64,000 bases of DNA. It comes from Micromonospora siamensis. GTDB lineage: Bacteria; Actinomycetota; Actinomycetes; Mycobacteriales; Micromonosporaceae. The first letter of the stretch is position 1, and every line of letters begins with the position of its first letter. A model generated the notes under the pieces. The model worked only from the letters and a program-made list of their open reading frames with translations, was not told the DNA's origin and searched no databases. This document shows positions 59,939 through 64,000 of this stretch, piece by piece. The stretch is taken from NCBI RefSeq assembly GCF_900090305.1, contig NZ_LT607751.1, positions 3,038,001-3,102,000 on the forward strand. Direction: 5' to 3'. The position numbers and the translations under genes are program-made.

Positions 59939-60202
59939 GTGGGATCCATCGCCAACCCCGAAGGCATCACCAACCCGCCGATCGACGAGCTCCTCGAGAA
60001 GACCACCTCGAAGTACGCGCTGGTCATCTTCGCCGCCAAGCGCGCCCGCCAGGTCAACGCCTACTACAGCCAGCTCGGTGAGGGCCTGCTGGAGTACGTC
60101 GGCCCGCTGGTGGAGACCACCCCCCAGGAGAAGCCGCTCTCGATCGCCATGCGGGAGATCAACGCCGGTCTGCTCACCGCTGAGCCGACCGACCAGCCGT
60201 AA
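59939..60202 (+). CDS. rpoZ: RNA polymerase omega subunit
   Basis: The 87-aa protein has [22 protein letters not shown] and [12 protein letters not shown], the omega signatures, and a short C-terminal extension typical of actinobacteria. Omega supports assembly of beta' into RNA polymerase. The GTG at 59939 follows AGAGG. It is 16 bases upstream of coaBC. Confidence 0.95.
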   Translation: MGSIANPEGITNPPIDELLEKTTSKYALVIFAAKRARQVNAYYSQLGEGLLEYVGPLVETTPQEKPLSIAMREINAGLLTAEPTDQP

Positions 60203-60217
60203 CCAGCCCGCGCGTCG

Positions 60218-61426
60218 ATGTCCGCCGAGATCGTCCTCGGGGTCGGCGGTGGCATCGCCGCCTACAAGGCGTGTGAGCTGCTGCGGCTCTTCACCGAGTC
60301 GGGCCACCGCGTCCGGGTCGTGCCGACCGCGTCGGCGCTGCGCTTCGTCGGGGCGCCGACCTGGGCGGCGCTGAGCGGCCAGCCGGTCGCCGACGACGTC
60401 TGGTCCGACGCGCACGAGGTGCCGCACGTCCGGCTGGGCCGGCGGGCCGACCTGGTGGTCGTCGCGCCGGCCACCGCGGACCTGCTCGCCAAGGCCGCCA
60501 CCGGCCTCGCCGACGACCTGCTCACCAACACGCTGCTGACCGCCCGCTGCCCGGTGGTGCTCGCCCCGGCGATGCACACCGAGATGTGGGAGCACCCGGC
60601 GACCGTGGCCAACGTCGCCACGCTGCGTGCCCGCGGCGTACGCGTCATCGAGCCGGCGGTCGGCCGGTTGACCGGAGCGGACACCGGCAAGGGGCGGTTG
60701 CCCGACCCGGCCGAGATCTTCGCGGTGGCCCGTCGGGCCCTGCGGCGCGGCCTCGACGCCCCGGCCGACCTCACCGGCCGGCACGTGGTGGTCACGGCGG
60801 GCGGCACCCGCGAGCCGCTCGACCCGGTCCGCTTCCTCGGCAACCGCTCCTCCGGCAAGCAGGGTTACGCCTTCGCCCGCACGGCGGTCGCCCGGGGCGC
60901 CCGGGTCACCCTGATCTCGGCCAACGTCGCCCTGGCCGACCCGGCGGGCGTCGACCTGGTCCGGGTCGGCACCACCGAGGAGCTGCGCAAGGCGACCCTG
61001 GAGGCGGCCGACGACGCGGACGTCGTGGTGATGGCGGCGGCGCCGGCCGACTTCCGTCCGGCGAGCTACGCGACCGGTAAGATCAAGAAGGTGGAGGACG
61101 GCAGCGCGCCCGTCATCGAGCTGGTCACCAACCCGGACATCGCCGCCGAGCTGGGCCGCCGCCGGCGGCCGGAGCAGGTCCTGGTGGTGTTCGCTGCGGA
61201 GACCGGGGACGCCGAGGTCAACGGCCGTGCCAAGCTCGCCCGCAAGCGGGCCGACCTGATCGTCGTCAACGAGGTCGGGGTGGACAAGGTCTTCGGCGCC
61301 GAAACCAACGCGGCGACCGTGATCGGCGCGGACGGCTCGGTGCACCGGCTGCCCGAGCAGCCCAAGGAGGACCTGGCCGACGGCGTCTGGGACCTCGTTT
61401 CGCCCCGGTTGGTGCAACGGTCCTGA
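60218..61426 (+). CDS. coaBC: Bifunctional phosphopantothenoylcysteine decarboxylase/synthetase
   Basis: In this 402-aa protein the N-terminal CoaC flavoprotein half has GGIAAYKACELLR and the PAMHTEMW active-site-type motif. The C-terminal CoaB half has TAGGTREPLDPVRFLGNRSS and later KADLIVVNEV-like KRADLIVVNEVG. It makes 4'-phosphopantetheine in coenzyme A synthesis. The ATG is 16 bases after rpoZ, so the two are co-transcribed. Confidence 0.96.
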   Translation: MSAEIVLGVGGGIAAYKACELLRLFTESGHRVRVVPTASALRFVGAPTWAALSGQPVADDVWSDAHEVPHVRLGRRADLVVVAPATADLLAKAATGLADDLLTNTLLTARCPVVLAPAMHTEMWEHPATVANVATLRARGVRVIEPAVGRLTGADTGKGRLPDPAEIFAVARRALRRGLDAPADLTGRHVVVTAGGTREPLDPVRFLGNRSSGKQGYAFARTAVARGARVTLISANVALADPAGVDLVRVGTTEELRKATLEAADDADVVVMAAAPADFRPASYATGKIKKVEDGSAPVIELVTNPDIAAELGRRRRPEQVLVVFAAETGDAEVNGRAKLARKRADLIVVNEVGVDKVFGAETNAATVIGADGSVHRLPEQPKEDLADGVWDLVSPRLVQRS

Positions 61427-61451
61427 GCCGTGGGCACTTCGCCGTTCCACG

Positions 61452-61474
61452 AGTCACCCTAGAACCTGGTGACT
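61452..61474. promoter_or_regulatory. Inverted repeat upstream of metK
   Basis: AGTCACC (61452-61458) and GGTGACT (61468-61474) are inverted around CTAGAACCT, in the 98-base gap before metK. A TAAACT hexamer (61474-61479) may be a -10 box. No SAM-riboswitch fold is recognisable in so short a leader. Confidence 0.45.
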
Positions 61475-61524
61475 AAACTGCCGCGGAGCGACCGTTCAAG
61501 AGTTTCCACATGTTTAGGAGTGCC

Positions 61525-62715
61525 GTGACACGTCTCTTCACGTCCGAATCGGTCACGGAAGGCCACCCGGACAAGATTGCCGACCAGATCAGCGACGGCA
61601 TCCTGGACGCCCTGCTGTCCCAGGACCCGCACAGCCGGGTCGCGGTCGAAACCCTGATCACCACCGGCCAGGTCCACGTGGCCGGTGAGGTGACCACCAA
61701 GGCTTACGCGGACATCCCGACCATCGTCCGGGAGACCATCCTGGGCATCGGGTACGACTCGTCGAAGAAGGGCTTCGACGGCGCCTCCTGCGGCGTGAGC
61801 GTCTCCATCGGCTCCCAGTCCGCGGACATCGCCCAGGGCGTCGACAATGCCTTCGAGCTGCGTACCGGCGCGTCGGAGAGCGCGCTGGACGCGCAGGGCG
61901 CCGGCGACCAGGGCATGATGTTCGGCTTCGCCTGCTCGGAGACCCCCGAGCTGATGCCGCTGCCGATCGCGCTGGCCCACCGGCTGGCCCGCCGGCTCTC
62001 GGCGGTGCGCAAGGACGGCACCGTGCCCTACCTGCGGCCGGACGGCAAGACGCAGGTCACCATCGAGTACGACGGCCTGCGGCCGGTGCGGCTCAACACG
62101 GTGGTCGTCTCCAGCCAGCACGCCGCGGACATCTCGCTGGACTCGCTGCTCACCCCGGACGTGCGCGAGCACGTCATCGCCCCGGAGCTGGAGGACCTCG
62201 GGCTGGACACCGAGGGCTACCGGCTGCTGGTGAACCCGACCGGCCGGTTCGAGATCGGCGGCCCGATGGGCGACGCCGGCCTGACCGGACGCAAGATCAT
62301 CGTCGACACGTACGGCGGTTACGCCCGGCACGGCGGCGGCGCGTTCTCCGGCAAGGACCCGTCGAAGGTGGACCGCTCGGCCGCGTACGCCATGCGCTGG
62401 GTGGCCAAGAACGTCGTGGCCGCCGGCCTGGCCGAGCGTTGCGAGGCGCAGGTCGCGTACGCGATCGGCAAGGCCCACCCGGTGAGCCTGTTCATCGAGA
62501 CGTTCGGCACCGAGACCGTGTCGGTCAGCTCGATCGAGAAGGCCGTCGGTGAGGTCTTCGACCTCCGCCCGGCCGCGATCATCCGGGACCTCAACCTGCT
62601 CCGCCCGATCTACCAGCAGACCGCCGCCTACGGCCACTTCGGCCGTGAGCTGCCCGAGCTGACCTGGGAGAGCACCGACCGGGCCGCCGACCTCAAGTCG
62701 GCCGCGGGAGCCTGA
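61525..62715 (+). CDS. metK: S-adenosylmethionine synthetase
   Basis: This 396-aa enzyme makes SAM from methionine and [34 protein letters not shown] and [16 protein letters not shown] are the family signatures. The GTG at 61525 ([14 protein letters not shown]) is preferred over the ATG at 61510 because TAGGAG lies just before it and the shorter form has the standard N-terminus. A long hairpin 16 bases after the stop separates it from priA. Confidence 0.96.
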   Translation: MTRLFTSESVTEGHPDKIADQISDGILDALLSQDPHSRVAVETLITTGQVHVAGEVTTKAYADIPTIVRETILGIGYDSSKKGFDGASCGVSVSIGSQSADIAQGVDNAFELRTGASESALDAQGAGDQGMMFGFACSETPELMPLPIALAHRLARRLSAVRKDGTVPYLRPDGKTQVTIEYDGLRPVRLNTVVVSSQHAADISLDSLLTPDVREHVIAPELEDLGLDTEGYRLLVNPTGRFEIGGPMGDAGLTGRKIIVDTYGGYARHGGGAFSGKDPSKVDRSAAYAMRWVAKNVVAAGLAERCEAQVAYAIGKAHPVSLFIETFGTETVSVSSIEKAVGEVFDLRPAAIIRDLNLLRPIYQQTAAYGHFGRELPELTWESTDRAADLKSAAGA

Positions 62716-62730
62716 CCGGCACCAGGCGCA

Positions 62731-62764
62731 GCGACCGGCGACCCGCTGACGGGTCGCCGGTCGC
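62731..62764 (+). terminator. Strong hairpin between metK and priA
   Basis: GCGACCGGCGACCCG (62731-62745) pairs perfectly with CGGGTCGCCGGTCGC (62750-62764) around CTGA. It starts 16 bases after the metK stop and ends 11 bases before the likely priA start, so it may attenuate read-through. Confidence 0.78.
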
Positions 62765-62774
62765 GCGCGTCTGC

Positions 62775-64000
62775 GTGGACGTGCCCCTGGCCCACCTGGA
62801 CCGGCCCTTCGACTACCTGGTCCCCGCCGAGCTGGACGGGACCGCCGTCGCCGGGGTCCGGGTGAAGGTGCGCTTCGCCGGGCAGCTGGTCGACGGCTGG
62901 CTGCTGGAGCGGGTCGCCGAGTCCGACCACCCCCGGCTGGCCTACCTGGAGAAGGTGGTCTCACCGGAGCCGGTGCTGGCCCCGGAGATCGCGGCGCTGG
63001 CCCGCGCGGTCGCCGACCGGTACGCCGGCAGCCTCGCCGACGTGCTGCGGCTGGCCGTACCGCCCCGGCACGCCCGGGCCGAGAAGGAGGCCCGCGCCGA
63101 CGCGGACCGGCCCGCCCCGTTCGACGGGCCCGTCGAGCCGCGCGGCTGGCGGGACTATCCGGCGGGGCCGGCGTACCTGCGGGCGCTCACCGAGGGCCGG
63201 GCCCCGCGCGCCGTCTGGTCGGCCCTGGCCGGCGAGGACTGGGCGGCCCGGTACGCCGACGCGGTGGCCGCCACGGTCGCCGGTGGCCGGGGCGCCGTGG
63301 TGGTGGTGGCCGACAACCGCGACCTCGACCGGCTCGACACCGCGCTGACCGCCGTGCTCGGTCCGGGCCGGCACGCCTGCCTCTCGGCGGCCCTCGGTCC
63401 GGCCCGCCGCTACCGGGCCTTCCTCGCCGCCCGCCGCGGCGACGTGTCCGTGGTGATCGGCACCCGGGCGGCGATGTTCGCGCCGGTGGACCGGCTCGGC
63501 CTGGTGGCCGTCTGGGACGACGGCGACGACCTGCACGCCGAGCCGCGCGCCCCCTATCCGCACGCCCGGGAGGTGCTGCTCACCCGGGCCCAGCTCGCCT
63601 CCGCCGGCGCCCTGGTCGGCGGGTACGCCCGCACCGCCGAGGCGCAACTGCTGGTGGAGACCGGCTGGGCCCGGGAGGTGGTCGCCGACCGGTCGACCGT
63701 GCGGGCGCGTACCCCGGCCATCGCACCGACCGGCGACGACCCGCAGCTGGCCCGCGACCCGGGCGCGGCGACCGCCCGGCTGCCCAGCCTGGCCTGGACC
63801 GCGGCCCGGGACACCCTGCGCGCGGACGCCCCGGTGCTGGTCCAGGTGCCGCGCCGCGGCTACCTGCCCTCGGTCTCCTGCGCCGACTGCCGTACCCCGG
63901 CCCGCTGCCCGCACTGCGCCGGCCCGCTCGCCCTGCGCTCGCACGACGCCCCGCCGGCCTGCCGCTGGTGCGGCCGGGTCGCCGCCGCCTACGCCTGCCC
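62775..64000 (+). CDS. priA: PriA-like primosomal protein N' (5' part, helicase motifs degenerate)
   Basis: The frame is open from 62649 to the window end. It contains no ATG, GTG or TTG before the GTG at 62775, so that is the best start (DVPLAHLDRPFDYLVPAEL); a CTG at 62712 overlapping the metK stop is the alternative. The N-terminal 3'-DNA-end-binding domain is recognisable. Where Walker A should lie there is GGRGAVVVVADNRD, and the DEEH box is replaced by VWDDGDDLHAE. Zinc-binding cysteines begin at CADCRTPARCPHC and CRWCG. Actinobacterial PriA proteins are known to lack helicase motifs. The 3' end is outside the window. Confidence 0.88.
   Translation, partial: MDVPLAHLDRPFDYLVPAELDGTAVAGVRVKVRFAGQLVDGWLLERVAESDHPRLAYLEKVVSPEPVLAPEIAALARAVADRYAGSLADVLRLAVPPRHARAEKEARADADRPAPFDGPVEPRGWRDYPAGPAYLRALTEGRAPRAVWSALAGEDWAARYADAVAATVAGGRGAVVVVADNRDLDRLDTALTAVLGPGRHACLSAALGPARRYRAFLAARRGDVSVVIGTRAAMFAPVDRLGLVAVWDDGDDLHAEPRAPYPHAREVLLTRAQLASAGALVGGYARTAEAQLLVETGWAREVVADRSTVRARTPAIAPTGDDPQLARDPGAATARLPSLAWTAARDTLRADAPVLVQVPRRGYLPSVSCADCRTPARCPHCAGPLALRSHDAPPACRWCGRVAAAYAC

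Noticed and set aside
61427..61524. SAM riboswitch upstream of metK
   Set aside because: The 98-base leader shows one short dyad but not the multi-helix core of any SAM riboswitch class I know.

Overview
The window is very GC-rich chromosomal DNA with GTG and TTG starts, ATGA/GTGA stop-start overlaps and TAGGCT-like -10 boxes. It carries a BldD-type regulator, an mIHF gene and housekeeping gene order typical of actinomycetes. I read it as an actinobacterium, most likely Micromonosporaceae (Micromonospora-like). That assignment is inference from gene order and style; no rRNA gene is present.

Layout. 0-5 kb: 3' end of relA, two convergent membrane-anchored cyclophilins, a metallo-beta-lactamase-fold hydrolase and hisS. 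5-10 kb: an accessory patch with an acyl-ACP desaturase behind a perfect 29-bp palindrome, a thioesterase and HxlR regulator in divergent arrangement, a secreted SGNH esterase, a secreted S1 protease, a truncated MFS remnant and a DUF998-type membrane protein. 10-16 kb: aspS, an RmlD-like reductase, an HTH regulator plus MFS exporter behind a 43-bp palindromic operator, a GNAT acetyltransferase and a small membrane protein. 16-27 kb: rarA, a 928-aa Pro-rich membrane protein, two small membrane/coiled-coil proteins, alaS, ruvX, mltG and aroE. 27-40.4 kb: a surface-polysaccharide locus (GH26 hydrolase, beta-propeller protein, acyltransferase, Wzz-like protein with a degenerate kinase domain, Wzy/O-antigen ligase-like protein, Wzx flippase, sulfotransferase, APH-like kinase, Alg14/Alg13-type pair, GT2) lying between aroE and aroC. 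40.5-47.7 kb: aroC, aroK, an interposed hydrolase and WYL regulator, aroB, aroQ, efp, nusB and convergent bldD. 47.9-58.8 kb: the UMP pathway pyrR-pyrB-pyrC-carA-carB-pyrD, then bioA, then pyrF. 59-64 kb: mihF, a guanylate-kinase-like gene, rpoZ, coaBC, metK and the 5' part of priA.

How the genes work together. The aro genes make chorismate from DAHP-derived intermediates: aroB, aroQ, aroE, aroK and aroC are here, while the DAHP synthase and EPSP synthase genes are not. The pyr genes make UMP de novo from carbamoyl phosphate to orotidylate decarboxylation; only pyrE is not seen. The polysaccharide genes form one overlapping transcription unit with polymerase, flippase, chain-length and sulfation functions but no recognisable priming phosphoglycosyltransferase.

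The most unusual signals are: (i) a three-copy intergenic element with invariant arms TTTGCTCTGCTGC/GCAGCAGAGCAAA around a second helix whose sequence changes while its pairing is kept; (ii) a 53-nt intercistronic element used twice in the pyr operon at exactly the same distance from the next start codon; (iii) a guanylate-kinase-like protein lacking its P-loop lysine and LID region at the canonical gmk locus; (iv) the sulfotransferase-bearing polysaccharide island between aroE and aroC; and (v) several near-perfect palindromic operators. No tRNA, rRNA, CRISPR array, transposase or prophage gene was recognised.
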